Positions 19,917 through 31,200 of a DNA stretch of 64,000 nucleotides are shown here, piece by piece. The stretch lies in assembly GCA_037974665.1 (NCBI GenBank), contig CM075768.1:8519501-8583500 (forward strand), in the 5' to 3' direction. A program made the position numbers and the translations under genes. The DNA comes from Ehretia macrophylla (lineage: Eukaryota > Streptophyta > Magnoliopsida > Boraginales > Ehretiaceae). Positions within the stretch are counted from its first letter, which is position 1. Each line of letters opens with the position of its first letter. A model generated the notes under the pieces. It did not search any database. It worked only from the letters and a program-made list of their open reading frames with translations, and was not told the DNA's origin.

Positions 19917-22900
19917 AATTTATTATGTGGAATATGCGTGGAATGAATAAGCCTTCCAAATAGGCAGAAGTTCTCAAAGTTTTGCTAAATAGTGTTGTTG
20001 ATATCGGTTGTTTACTGGAAACAAGAATTAAGAGCAGTAATAGATACCGTTTGTTGAATAGTAAATTCAAACACTGGTTTTCCATTGATAATTACAACTG
20101 TCATGATGGGGGACATATTTTTGTTTTGTGGAATCCTTGCAAAGTTTCCACAAAAGGTCTGTCATTGATAATTACAATCTGACCAAGCAATATTGTGTTC
20201 GATTGAGAATTTGGAATCCAGACAAAAGGTCTGTTTTTGCTTCGTTTATGGGGCTAATGGTGGTGCTAAATGTAAAGAACTTTGGAACAAGATTAGAGAA
20301 TGAAGTTCTTCTAATACTCATATTCCCTTGGCTATTGGGGGTAGATTTTAATGAATTTTTTCTATTGAAGATCGGTTTGATTGTTAAGAGTTGCATGGTA
20401 GTTCTTGGGATTTCATCAACTGCTTGGATGAGTCTGAGCTTGCTGAGCTTAAGAGTAATGGTTCTCATTTCACTTGGACTAACAAATCTATGGAGTCTCC
20501 TTTTAGAGTAAGCAAGTTAGACAAAGTCATTGTGCCCAAGAGTTGAAGAATCTAAAAGGATTGCCTTTATTTTTGACAGAGTTGAAAGAAATAAGTAAAA
20601 TGGGGCAGTGATCAGAGACATCTGGATTCAGCAAAGAAAGGGCTGAATCATGAGAGTTTTTTTTAGCATTGTTAGCAGTGTTTAGGCTACTTGAATTGAT
20701 GACAATCCAATGTTCAGAATTGTTCAGAAACTTAAGCTTCTTAAGGTAGAACCGAGGAAACTGAACAAGGATTTTTTATGCGATATTGCACAAAAAATTG
20801 TAGAAACTAGAGCCAAGCATGGGGATGTGCAAGAAAAAATTCTCGCTGGTCTTGGAAATTATTGTGATCGTGAGGAAGAAAATCGACTGTCTATTGAGCT
20901 CAATTCCCTTGCTGAAATGGAAGTTAGCATTTGGTGACAGAAGTCTAGAGTTCAATGGATTAAGGAAAGAGATGCCAACACTTCCTTCTTTTTTCGAGTT
21001 ACTAAACAAAGAACTGCAAATAATTCAATTTCAGTTATTCATGATCATAATGGCAGAACCATCAATACATCTGAGGAGATCAATATAGAAGCGGTTCTTT
21101 TCTTCAAGAATCTGATTGCTCTTGAACATTTTAATCAGAATCATTCGTCAGAGGCAGATATCAAATTTTTTGTGTAGAAGTTTGTCAATCGTGAACAAGC
21201 CTTCAATCTTCTTGATCCAATTACTGATACAGAGATTAAGGATTCGATCTTTTCTATTCCTGATGACAAAAGTCCCGGGCTCGATGGTTTCAACTCTTTC
21301 TTCTTCAAACGGACTTGGAGTATTGTAGGGAATGATATTTTTTTGGCTGTTAGATCTTTCTTTAGGTCAGGTAGAATTCTCTCAGAGATTAATTCAACTA
21401 ATTTGGTCCTTATTCCTAAAGTGGCTAACCCGTCTTCCATGAACGAGTTTAGACCCATTGTTTGTTGTAATGTCCTGTACAAATGCATCTCTAAGATTTT
21501 GGCCAACAGATTGTGTGAATTGATGCCATTCCTTATCTATGACTCTCAAAATGCCTTTGTCAAGGTCGATGTATTTCAGATAATATTTTGTTGGCTCAGG
21601 AGCTGATTCGTGGCTATGATAATAAAGGGTCTACTCCTCGATGTGTGGTTAAATCTGATCCTAAGAAGGCGTATGACTCGGTCTAATGGGAGTTTGTCAT
21701 CAATACTCTTAGAGCTTTCAATTTCCCTGTGCAATTTATTCTCTAGATTACAAATTGTATCACAATGCCCAGGTTCTCAGTTTCTATTAATGGCAGCATG
21801 TATGGCTATTTCAAAGGTACGAAAGGCTTAAGAAAAGGGGATCCATTATCTCCTTATCTGTTTGTTTTAGCTATGGAAGTTCTGTCTAGTATTTTTGATC
21901 ATGCAACTCAGTCCAGTGATTTTAAATTTTTTTAGATGTAAGGCGAGTCGGATTAGTCATTTATGCTTTGCCGATGACTTAATGGTATTTTTGAAAGGTG
22001 AAGTGAAATTGGCTCAAGTTATTAAAGGTTGCTTGGACCATTTTACCTTCATGTCAGGCCTTACTATGAGCAATGAGAAAAGCGAGTTATTAATTAGTGG
22101 GTGTGATGAAATTGCGAAGACTTCTATTGCTGATACTTTTGGTTTCAAAATCGGAAGTTTACATATTAGATACTTGGGGGTGCCACTTATTTCTGGGGGA
22201 TTGTTGAATAGCCACTGCAAGTACCTCATTCATCGCATAACATCAAGAATTTGTAAGTGGTCCAACTCTTTTTTCTCTTCTACTAGGCGGCTACAAATTG
22301 TTAAGTCTATTCTTAGAAATATTAATTCTTTTTGGTCACGTATGTTCGTCCTTCCTAAAGGCATTCTTAAAGAAATTGAACAAATCATGGCTTATTTCCT
22401 TTGGTCTAGGATTGATAACAAAGGGAAAAAGGCAAAGGTTTCTTGGGACAGTGTTTGTAGAAGTTTTGATGAGGGAGGACTTGGCATCACCGACCTTCAT
22501 GTGATAAACCAAGCGGCTATTCTTAGATACCTTTGGATCATTCATACTAACCAAAAGTCGATTTGGTGTAGATGGATTTATTCTACTTACTTGCACAGAA
22601 CCAATTTTTGGGATATTCATATGCCTTCTCGACCATCATGGTCATGGAGAAAAATTTTGCATCTTAGAAGCTTGGATCGTAATCTTATTATTCACAAAGT
22701 TGGCAATGGTTGTAATACCCGTTTTTGGAAGGATCAGTGGCACCCTTTGGAGATCTTAATGGATGTCTTTGGTGAAGCTTATATTTGTGCTGCTGGTTTT
22801 GATTGCAATGCCATGGTAGCAGACTTTGTCACAGGGGATAGCTGGGTTTGGCCTCATTCGGATGCAATGTTTGCCACTATTCAGAATCATTTCAATGGTC

Positions 22901-23535
22901 TTCATCCACAGAGTAGTCGAGATGATAAAATGGTTTGGGCTAACTCTCAATCTGGAAAGTATAGATTAAAATGGGCGATTGAAGCTATTAAACCTCAAAG
23001 TGATAGAGTCTTGTGGAGCAGCTCGATTTGGTTCAAATTCGTAATACCCAAGCATACTGTGTGCACTTGGCTGTGTTGGTTAAATAAATTACCAACGAAA
23101 TTGAGACTCTTGAGTTGGCGTATTGAGGTGGAACCTTACTGTATTTTATGTTATACTTGCAATAAAAATAAGGATCATCTTTTTGGGTAATGCTCTTTTG
23201 CTCGCAGGATTTGAAAAATTGGATGGGGAATGTGCAAAGGGCCTCAGGCAATTAACAACTGGAATTTGATTGTAGAATGGTTTACTCATATTGCTTATTT
23301 TTCCTCCTTCCAGGCGATTATTATGAAATGCTTTTTGGGTGCATTTGTGTTCCACTTGTGGAAGGAACGGAATAGACGCATTCACAACAATGAAGTTTTG
23401 GCCGATGAGCAAATTCTTTCTAACATTATTTTTTATGTTCGTACAAAAATGTGTAAAGTTAAGAGAGTTAAATATACTCTTTTAAACCAAGCCATTTGTA
23501 AGGCTTGGAGTATTAATGACCATACTTATTGGTGA
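19913..23535 (+). pseudogene. LINE-A ORF2 (AP endonuclease and reverse transcriptase)
   Basis: ORF2 begins MKFIMWNMRGMN at ATG 19913, the start expected for the apurinic-like endonuclease that nicks target DNA. A TAG stops it at codon 17. The endonuclease region (about 19913-20600) is broken by stops and frame changes. Reverse transcriptase motifs follow: SPGLDGFNSFFFK near 21273, VLIPK...NEFRPI near 21405-21460, GDPLSPYLF near 21840 and the catalytic FADD near 21967. A zinc-binding/thumb-type C-terminal region lies in the long open frame 21895-23190, after which the frame shifts again until the TGA at 23533-23535. There is no RNase H domain at the end, unlike LINE-B. Inactive. Confidence 0.85.
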
Positions 23536-23619
23536 TTAAACTATAATTATGTAAATATTTTTGTTATGATATTTATTCAAGCTTGCCTTTAGCAAAAAAA
23601 AAAAACTACTAGGAAGCAA

Positions 23620-23970
23620 AATAACCAGGTCCTCAGTAAAAGCATCAACTCTGATAGGCTTGTTTTACCAACTCCAAGTATTAAAAGAAAGGCAGAATGG
23701 CTGGAGGATGAGGACAATGATGACTATTACAATGAGCAGTGGGAGGAAGAAGAAGAAGAAGAAATTGAACAAGTAAGCAGCAACCTAGTTGAGATACCAG
23801 TCGCTAATGAGCTGATCAATGATTTTGAAGGCAATAGAAATGGCGAACTGCAAAAGAAAAACAAAAGGCTCAAGAGTGGAGGTAATGAAATTCAAGAATC
23901 ATGTATGCCCATTAATCCAAATCCAAAGGTTCTGGGTGCTATCTTTAAACAGCCCCAAGAGGGCCAATGA
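23620..23970 (+). pseudogene. LINE-B ORF1 C-terminal part
   Basis: The open frame runs from the target duplication to TGA at 23968-23970. It is acidic in the middle (AEWLEDEDNDDYYNEQWEEE) and basic after that (KKNKRLKSGG), and ends PQEGQ. No zinc knuckle is seen in this part; it would have been further upstream. The stop overlaps the ORF2 start as ATGA within GGCCAATGA. Confidence 0.7.
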
Positions 23971-26802
23971 GATTCATAGCTTGGAATTGTCAAGGATTGG
24001 GTAATCCCTTGATAGTTCAAAACTTGAGAGATTTAATCTCTCAAGAAAAACCCACTTTTGTTGGTCTATCAAATACCAAATCTAAATCCAATAAATAAAA
24101 TAGAATAGTTAACAGAATAAAAAGCCAAATTGATCCATGTCGTTGACCCTGTCGGAACCTCAGGAGGTTTGGCCCTGTTTTGTTTTGAAGATTTGGATTA
24201 TGAAGTGATTGATTCTGATAATTTTGTCATTCGGATCAGATTTTTTCCTAACTCTCTCCAAAAATGGGATTTATCTTTTATCTACTTCTATCCTAAAAGG
24301 CAGGAAATGCGAAGGCTAGGGGAATTCATTTTCAAAACTCAAGAAGAGCCTAACATCCCTCATATCTTCATTGGGGACTTTAATTGCATCAAAATGCAAG
24401 AAGAGAAAGAAGGAGGTAACTTGAAGGCTCAAGAAGAGAATGAGCTGATTTCATCATGTAGAAATTGGATAGAGCTCTTGCAAATTACAATTGGATTAAA
24501 AATTGTGTCACTTCAGTTTCTTTTTATGTCTTTATCAATGGCTCAACTCATGAACCCTTCATTCCTACAAGAGGAATTCGATAAGGAGATCTATTGTCAC
24601 CTTATCTCTTCTCTATTCCTACTCAAGCACTCACCTCTCTTATGAACAGGCAGCTTAGTAGAAACCTTTTAAAAGGTTGCAAAATTACTAAAGCTTTCCC
24701 TCTTAACTCATTTGCTATTCGCAGATGATTCAATTTTCTTCTTTGAAGCCAACTATCAGGAAGCTTTTGTCCTACAGGACATCTTATACAGGTATTGCTT
24801 TGCATCAGGTCAGAACCTCAATATTAACAAATCCTTATTAGTTTTCAGCTCAAACACCCCCAGAAGGAACCAAAAAAGAGATTGCAGATATTTTTAGAAT
24901 GAGATACTCAAACAACTTAGGCAAATACTTGGGATTGCCTATAGAATAGGGAAGATCAAAATCCACAACATTGAATTGGCTACTAACCAAATGTAACAAC
25001 AAATTGGATGGGTGGACAATTTTCTTTTATTTGATGGAGGTAAAGTTATTCTCATAAAGTCAATGCTACAATGCTTACCTTCTTATGTAATGTCTGTTTT
25101 TCTTTTACCCAAAAATGTGTGTAGGAGCTTGTCCTCTAAAGTTGCAAATTTTTTGTGGGAAATGAATGGAAAGAATAGGATTCACTAGATCAAATGGGAG
25201 GACCTCACAGAACCTAAAAGAAAATGAGGACTTAGTTTCAAGGATTTCCACAGTTTCAAGCTTGCAATGATAGCGAAACAAGCTTGGAGGATCCATTCAA
25301 TGCCTCACAACATTACCTCTCAAATTTTTAAAGGAATTTGCTTTGCTGATGACAATTTCTGGAAAGCTAGACCAAAAAGATCAGTTTCATGGTCTTGGAG
25401 AAGTACCTTGAAAGGAAGAGAATTAATCAAAAAAAGAGCAATTTGGATCATTGAAAATGGTGAAGATGTGAATATATGGACTGATAGATGGCTGGACAAC
25501 CACGATCATCTCATTTGCCAAGACGGTTCGGGATCTACAAGAGTGTGTGAACTCATTGATTTCCAAAATAAGAGGTGGAATGAAGACCTCGTCAGAAATA
25601 CCTTTGACAATCAAATTGCAGAAGAAGATCTGGCGATCTTTATTCCAAGCAATGATCAAAGTGACAAAATAGCTTGGCTTTTCACAACAAATGACATCCT
25701 TATTATCAAGACTGCTTATTATGTTGCAAAGGAGTATAACAATAATAGAGGTGCAAAATCTTCCAATGTTGCAAGCTCGTCATTTGCAGATCCTTCTACT
25801 ATTTGAAAATTGATTTGGAACAACTTTGTCTCTCCCAAAGTAAAAATTTTCATGTGGAAGACATGCAAGAATGCACTGCCAAGCAATGAGAACAGATTTA
25901 AGAGAAAATGTGCAAGTTCTCCTATTTGTGGCATTTGCCGAAAAGAAGTTGAATCCATGGAACACTTGTTCCTGCTTTGTCCATGGGTCCAAAGAATTTG
26001 GTTTGTATCCTTCTTGCAATGCCAACCTAAACCGGAGAAAGTAAGGAGATTTAATGAATGGATCATTGATGTTGTTCAGGGATGCATTGCAGCTAGATAT
26101 AAAATGGAAGAAGCAGCCACGATGATTTCAATATTATGTTGGCAAATTGGGAAGCATAGAAATGAAGTCTACCTTGAAGGAAATGATATTTCAATTGACA
26201 AAGTTATCATTCAAGCACTTGTAGCATCTCAAAAATCAACAGAGTTGAGAATTTGAATATCAAATTTCCCCTTTTGCCGACTCATGATAATAACCTGGCA
26301 CTATCTTTTTGGTTACCTCCACAGTTCAAGAGCTTAAGTTCAATATTGATGCATTTTTTATGGTGGAAAAAGAGCTGCTATTGCTTTTATTTGTAGAAAC
26401 TGGGAAAGAAATCTTATCTTAGGTCAAGCTTCATCTATCTTTTGCAACTCTGCAGCCAAAGCGGAAGCTCTAGATATTAGAAGTACTTGCATCTTTGTAA
26501 CACAGCTTCAGATGACAAACATTACAATTGAAAGTGATGCGAAGGCAATGATCAACACAATCAGGTCCACAGGTATTGCTCTAAACTTTCGGACAAGAGC
26601 CACTACGGACGATGTTCGATAGATTGTGGTAGGATTTCCAAATATAAGGTTCTCCTACATTCGAAGAACTTCCAATAGACCTTGTGACTGGGTTGCAAAA
26701 GAGAAATTGAAAGGCTCATTGCCCCTTGATTGGACTTCTAATATCCTTTGTAGCTTGTATCAATTATTGAACTTGGACTTCCACCCCACTGGGGTTGGTT
26801 AA
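23967..26802 (+). pseudogene. LINE-B ORF2 (endonuclease, reverse transcriptase, RNase H)
   Basis: ORF2 starts MRFIAWNCQGLGNPL, typical of a plant L1 endonuclease. Its later motif HIFIGDFNC is near 24363. At about 24480 the endonuclease passes directly into reverse transcriptase sequence (INGSTHEPFIPTRG), so the first half of the RT is deleted. The catalytic FADD follows at about 24715-24725, with several frame changes around it. A zinc-binding region reading KTCKNALPSNENRF and ICGICRKEVESMEHLFLLCP lies at 25858-25983. The end (about 26330-26800) is an RNase H of the plant L1 type, with AEALDI and IESDAKAM as conserved acidic segments. Broken by many stops and shifts. Confidence 0.82.
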
Positions 26803-26848
26803 TTTGTATAATTTTCTCAGTAATGAAATGTAGTTTGACCAAAAAACA

Positions 26849-27031
26849 AAACCGCGTCACCTGACCGTACTATAACATTGTCCCTATTTTTTCTTTAATA
26901 GAGAGTCAAATTGGTGATTCTCTATTTTTACAAACTCTGTATTTCAATTTTATCCAACGGTATTCTCTATTTCAGACTTATTATTTCAGTTTTAGTTGTA
27001 TTAATGAAAATAAACTCCTATTAGCAGACCT
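26849..27031. other. Short spacer between LINE-B and the LTR element
   Basis: AT-rich sequence with no recognised feature. It may be remnant flanking DNA of LINE-B. The five bases before the LTR element at 27032 are GACCT; no matching copy can be found at the other side because that LTR is incomplete. Confidence 0.4.
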
Positions 27032-27712
27032 TGTAGTGGCAAAAATTGGGCTTGGACCCATGATCCTACCACAATGAGTCGTTTGGTCTCATCCAACTCA
27101 TGATACTGGGACTACGGCCCATGTGAGGTCTAATTGCTCACTAACTACTTCTACGGTAAGCTCCGCTCAAGCCCCAAGACTTTGAGAGAGCCCAACGTTT
27201 AATGCCACCACGTGTGGTCAATTGATAAAGATCCGACCCTACCGAGACTTTAGGGATAAACAACTACGAGATAGCTCAGCTATCCAACCCATCGTGAGTG
27301 GATGACGACGACAAGCTGGAGTAGGCTTTGGCCTTATTAGATCTTAAGGGATAGAGACAAGAGTCCTCTAGAGATGCGAGTCCTTGGGGATCATAGATTC
27401 TAGCCTACTAGTAGTTATAAATAGGACGCGTCTACCCAAGGGAAATGCATCAAACATCAGACACCTTCAGCCATATTTGCCCTTTCCCTTTTCTACTAAA
27501 CAACCTTCGTACGTCTCGCCGTTCCTACTACTGTAGTCTCTTCTAATTACCTTATATTTTTCCATCATGTTCATACATTATCCTACAAATACTGTCTTGA
27601 GCGTCGGCGGCACGACACCGGTGTCCCAAGGCTCATACCGCTCTATTGCCTTTTGATCTAGCAGATTGTTGGTGCCCACCGAATTCGTGATTGTAGATTT
27701 CAGGGTCTACAA
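27032..27712 (+). repeat. 5' LTR of the non-autonomous element
   Basis: It starts TGTAGTGGC and ends GGTCTACA. A TATA box, TATAAATA, lies at 27416-27423 and is preserved in the 3' copy (about 43024). The stretch CTACGGTAAGCTCCGCTCAAGCC near 27150-27172 (GGTAGGCTCCG in the 3' LTR) resembles half of the hairpin repeats found in the internal region. Confidence 0.8.
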
Positions 27713-27714
27713 TT

Positions 27715-27734
27715 TGGCGCCCACTGTGGGGCCC
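27715..27734 (+). promoter_or_regulatory. Primer binding site of the non-autonomous element
   Basis: TTGGCGCCCACTGTGGGGCC follows the 5' LTR after two bases. Primer sites of the form TGGCGCC are usual in Tat/Athila-type Ty3/gypsy elements. The exact tRNA partner is not determined. Confidence 0.7.
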
Positions 27735-27799
27735 TAACAATTTAGTCACTAGACCAGAAGGCTATAAACCTTAACATACCTACTATTACCAATGATACC

Positions 27800-28012
27800 A
27801 TGGCCGAATCTAACACACATCCCGACCTTCAAGCCCAGATAGAGGCCCTGATGACCAAAATGACCGCTTATAAGGACAAACTGAAAAAAATCGAGGCGGA
27901 GAACACCGCAGTTCGTCAAGAAAATACCATAATCATAAGAGAGGAGTCCGAGACCCTCCGTGGCTACTGTAATCATAAAAGACGAGTCCAAGACCCTCCG
28001 CGCCTACCATGA
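27800..28012 (+). pseudogene. Short gag-like start of the non-autonomous element
   Basis: A frame opens with MAESNTHPDLQAQIEALMTK and continues as a heptad-patterned, probably coiled-coil stretch of about 40 residues. This resembles the N-terminus of Ty3/gypsy Gag. It then passes into the 40-bp tandem repeats and no capsid or zinc-knuckle region follows. It is a fossil and not a functional gene. Confidence 0.5.
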
Positions 28013-28239
28013 TCATAAGAGAGGAGTCTAAGACCCTCTGCGCCTACCGTAATCATAAGAGATGAGTCTAAGACCCTTCTTGCCTACCGTAATCATAAAA
28101 GAGAAGTCCAAGACCCTCCGTGCTTACCGTAATCATAAAAGAGGAGTCTAAGACCCTTCGTGCTTATCGTAGTCATAAGAGAGAGTCCAAGACCCTCCGT
28201 GCCTATCGTAATCATAAGAGAGGAGTCCAAGACCCTTTG
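27928..28239 (+). repeat. 40-bp tandem array, left part
   Basis: About eight consecutive units of 40 bp (one of 39), with the pattern CCGTAATCATAAGAGAGGAG followed by TCCAAGACCCTCCGTGCCTA. The array is cut at 28239 by the chromovirus insertion and resumes, in more decayed form, from about 39858. Confidence 0.92.
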
Positions 28240-31200
28240 TGTGAAGCCCCGCACGAGACCCCATATTCATAACATATGCATTCATATCATATAATACATA
28301 ATCAAATCATTTTTGAGGTTTTATATCAAATTATGTGCATTTATCTCGATTTACATGCATTTTATCATTTAACGTGCATTTAAGTATGTTAGTTAGTGGG
28401 TATGATAATTAGACTCTATTACATATAATAACTAACTAGAATAATTAAACTAGAACTAAAGCAATTAGAATAGAACAACAATGGCATGCAATAAATAACA
28501 CTTAGTTAGAAGGGCACTCTTGTCCTAAAGTAAAAATAACAAAATATCCTATACTATTCTATCCTAGGCAAAAACATACAAACACACACCATTACACACT
28601 CACTCACACGACTCAAACACACATACTACACACACTCAGATTTTCAACCAAGAAAAAAAAAAGAGAAGAGAGAAGAAAGAAGGAAGAAGAAGAGGAGGAA
28701 GAAGAAGTTCAGCCATCTCCAAGCTTTTCCCTTTACATTTTCTTGCTTTCTTCAAGGTTATCTTAGCTCATCTTCATCTAGAACCCAAGAACCAAGGTGA
28801 GGGATTCTTCAAAACTAATTTTTAAGAGTTCATTCAAGGATATTTAACGTTCATTTGATGCTAAACTTATTATAGTTTGTATACAAGAGCTTGAATTTGA
28901 AGTTAGAATATTTTGTGTGTTATAGATCTAGGATTTTCCAAATCCATGTTGGATATGTTTGAGTAGTTGAATGATGAGTTTGTATGGTTCCTATATGTGA
29001 ATTGGTTATTTGTGTAACTTGTATGCAAGAATTTGAATCATAGAACTAGCATTTAGATCTTGGAGGATAATCTTGATGTTGTGAGTTATAATGAATTCTT
29101 GATAGGTTGGATATTTATTATTGAGGAGGGGTGATTAGGTAGAGTTTTAACTCTTGTATGATGCCTAATAGTCACCTTGAGCATGGTTGATTGTTAGTAG
29201 AAGGTTGTGTTGTTGCATGCTTGATTGTTAGAAGAAGGTTGTGTTATCCCGTAAACAGCATGACCGATCGACCCCTATTGTACCGGTTGATTGGAAGAGG
29301 AGACCTCTTCCAGTAGAGAGGCTCTAGGTAGAAGACCCTATTTGAACCGGTCAACTGGTTGCTCTAGGGTCTACCGGTTTTATAAAAAATGCAATGAACT
29401 TGTTTTAGTGATTTCGGGAGCTACAAATGTCGTATTGGAGCACGGTTAGATGCGTTGGACCCTTATTGAACCCCAGATTATCATAGTAGAATTTAATTAT
29501 GGAATTGTACCATAGTTTGGGTGCTATGTAGTTGCTAACTTCTATATGTTGCTTAGGAGGCTATTGAATGTAGGCAATATTGATAACTTTTGTTAGTTTT
29601 ATAGCATAGTTTTGATGTCTTTTATCAAGCATAATTCATAAATATTATATGGCATTTCAATTTGTTATATACATAAAATTGCGTACATTCTTTTGGATTC
29701 TTAACTACATACTAAGTTTGATTACCATTCTTTTGAGGCCTAGATGTCTGTATTTGGCCACGTATAAAGTACAAACTGGGATGTTAGGTCTTATAATTAT
29801 GAAACAAGTTGATGTGGCCTTTTAATGCCAAATGCCATGTGTGATAACCCGAACCCGGCATGCATTTAATGGCATTTAGTTGCATTTAATTAAGTGACAT
29901 CTTAAATGTTAGCATTGGATTTGTGTTTATTTTAGTTAAACATTTATTTGTAACTTTATTTTCATATTTCTTTTAGAAGTAACTAGAATAATACTTGAGC
30001 TAATTATTTTAACGGAATATTAACTACTTTTCATTTAATTGTGTTAATCAGTTTTATTTTTCTTGCACTTAAATGCTCGGATTTCAATTAAATGAAAAAT
30101 AGCTCCGAGCCGGAGTAAATTTTAAACTATGATGCTTTTCAAAAATGATATAGTTCTCAAATTCTTTGAGAGTTAACTGTTATTCTTTTATTGTCGCAAA
30201 ATGCATAGCATTTCGAGAGCGATAGTTAGGAAATAATTTTTAGTCCTCAACAAATAGTGAAAACTAGTATTTAGTGTTTTAATTTTAGTGTTTTAAGTTG
30301 TATTTAACTAGAATTGGATTTATGTTAGTTGTTTTAGCTTTAAAACGCATAAAATAAGCTTATTTGACCAAGTTTAAGTTAGTTGACCAAGCATTGACCA
30401 AGTTGACTTGTTGCCATCTATAAAATAGCTTAAAATAGCATAAAAAAGAAGCTGAAAAACAGAAACAGCAGGGCCGAAAATGGAAGGAGAAAAAAAAGAA
30501 AATTTCAACTTCAAATCTTCGATTCTTCACGTGAGCTTGCACGGGGTGGTTTCCGAGGCATCCTACGAGGTTTTCCTAGCGTCTAGGAGCGTCTAAGGTG
30601 AGGGTTTCATGCTTATTTGCGCATTTAAATATTTTGTGTATTAACTTTGATTTTTGAATTTTATCCGTATATTGTTATTTTCATCGTTTTGAGGCTTAAA
30701 GAATGTTCCCTAGCAATTGTAGAACATGTATTTATAGCTTTTTAACATTTTCTGCGGTTAAATCTTGAGATTGTAATATAAGATTTATAGTTGAATAGTA
30801 ATGTATGAATAGTAAACCCTTGAAACGATGAAGTTGCGTTGTTATGCTTTCTGTTGATGTGGAAATATGCTAGGTATGTTAGAATCCCTAAATGCATGGT
30901 TTGTTTAGGTTGCGTAATGGAAAAAACGAGAATTATACATTGGTGAAAGTCGGGGTCGTTTAGGTTGAGTTTATTTTTTTCTCGTTTTGCGTGATGACAT
31001 TGTCTCGGGAGGTCATGGAAGAACTTTTGGTGCAATTATGGCGTTGGTTGGGTGTTTGGTTAGTATAGTTGTAGTTCAAACGAGCAAAGGGAAAAATCGG
31101 GGCTTTGCGTGAATTCTAGGGTTAAATAGGGTTTCGGGGTTTTTAAACGTGCCTTATGGTGATTTAGGAGGATTGGTGAAGTGGGTTTCCAAAACTCGTG

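Larger units (their letters stand above)
18211..23603 (+). mobile_element. LINE-A: full-length L1-type non-LTR retrotransposon
   Basis: The element is about 5.4 kb and ends in an A-run (23593-23605). It is flanked by a 16-bp target duplication, AACTACTGGGAAGCAA at 18195-18210 and AACTACTAGGAAGCAA at 23604-23619, with one mismatch. It has a 5' leader of about 190 bases, ORF1 (18399-19916) and ORF2 (19913-23535). The duplication, intact length and terminal A-run show insertion by target-primed reverse transcription. The target was the ORF1 of another LINE. Several stops and frame changes in both ORFs make it inactive. Confidence 0.9.
23604..26848 (+). mobile_element. LINE-B (host LINE), 3' part: ORF1 end, ORF2 with RNase H
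   Basis: This is the remainder of the L1-type LINE interrupted by LINE-A. It contains the end of ORF1 (to 23970), ORF2 (23967 to about 26802), a short 3' tail reading 'cagtaatgaaatgtagtttgacc', and an A-rich end (26840-26850). ORF2 has lost about a kilobase or more between its endonuclease and the middle of its reverse transcriptase. The target duplication could not be identified because the element is truncated on the left. It belongs to a different L1 lineage from LINE-A because it carries RNase H. Confidence 0.85.

Noticed and set aside
27929-28239. A protein-coding tandem repeat continuing the gag-like frame
   Set aside because: The unit is 40 bp, not a multiple of three, and the frame closes after about two units.
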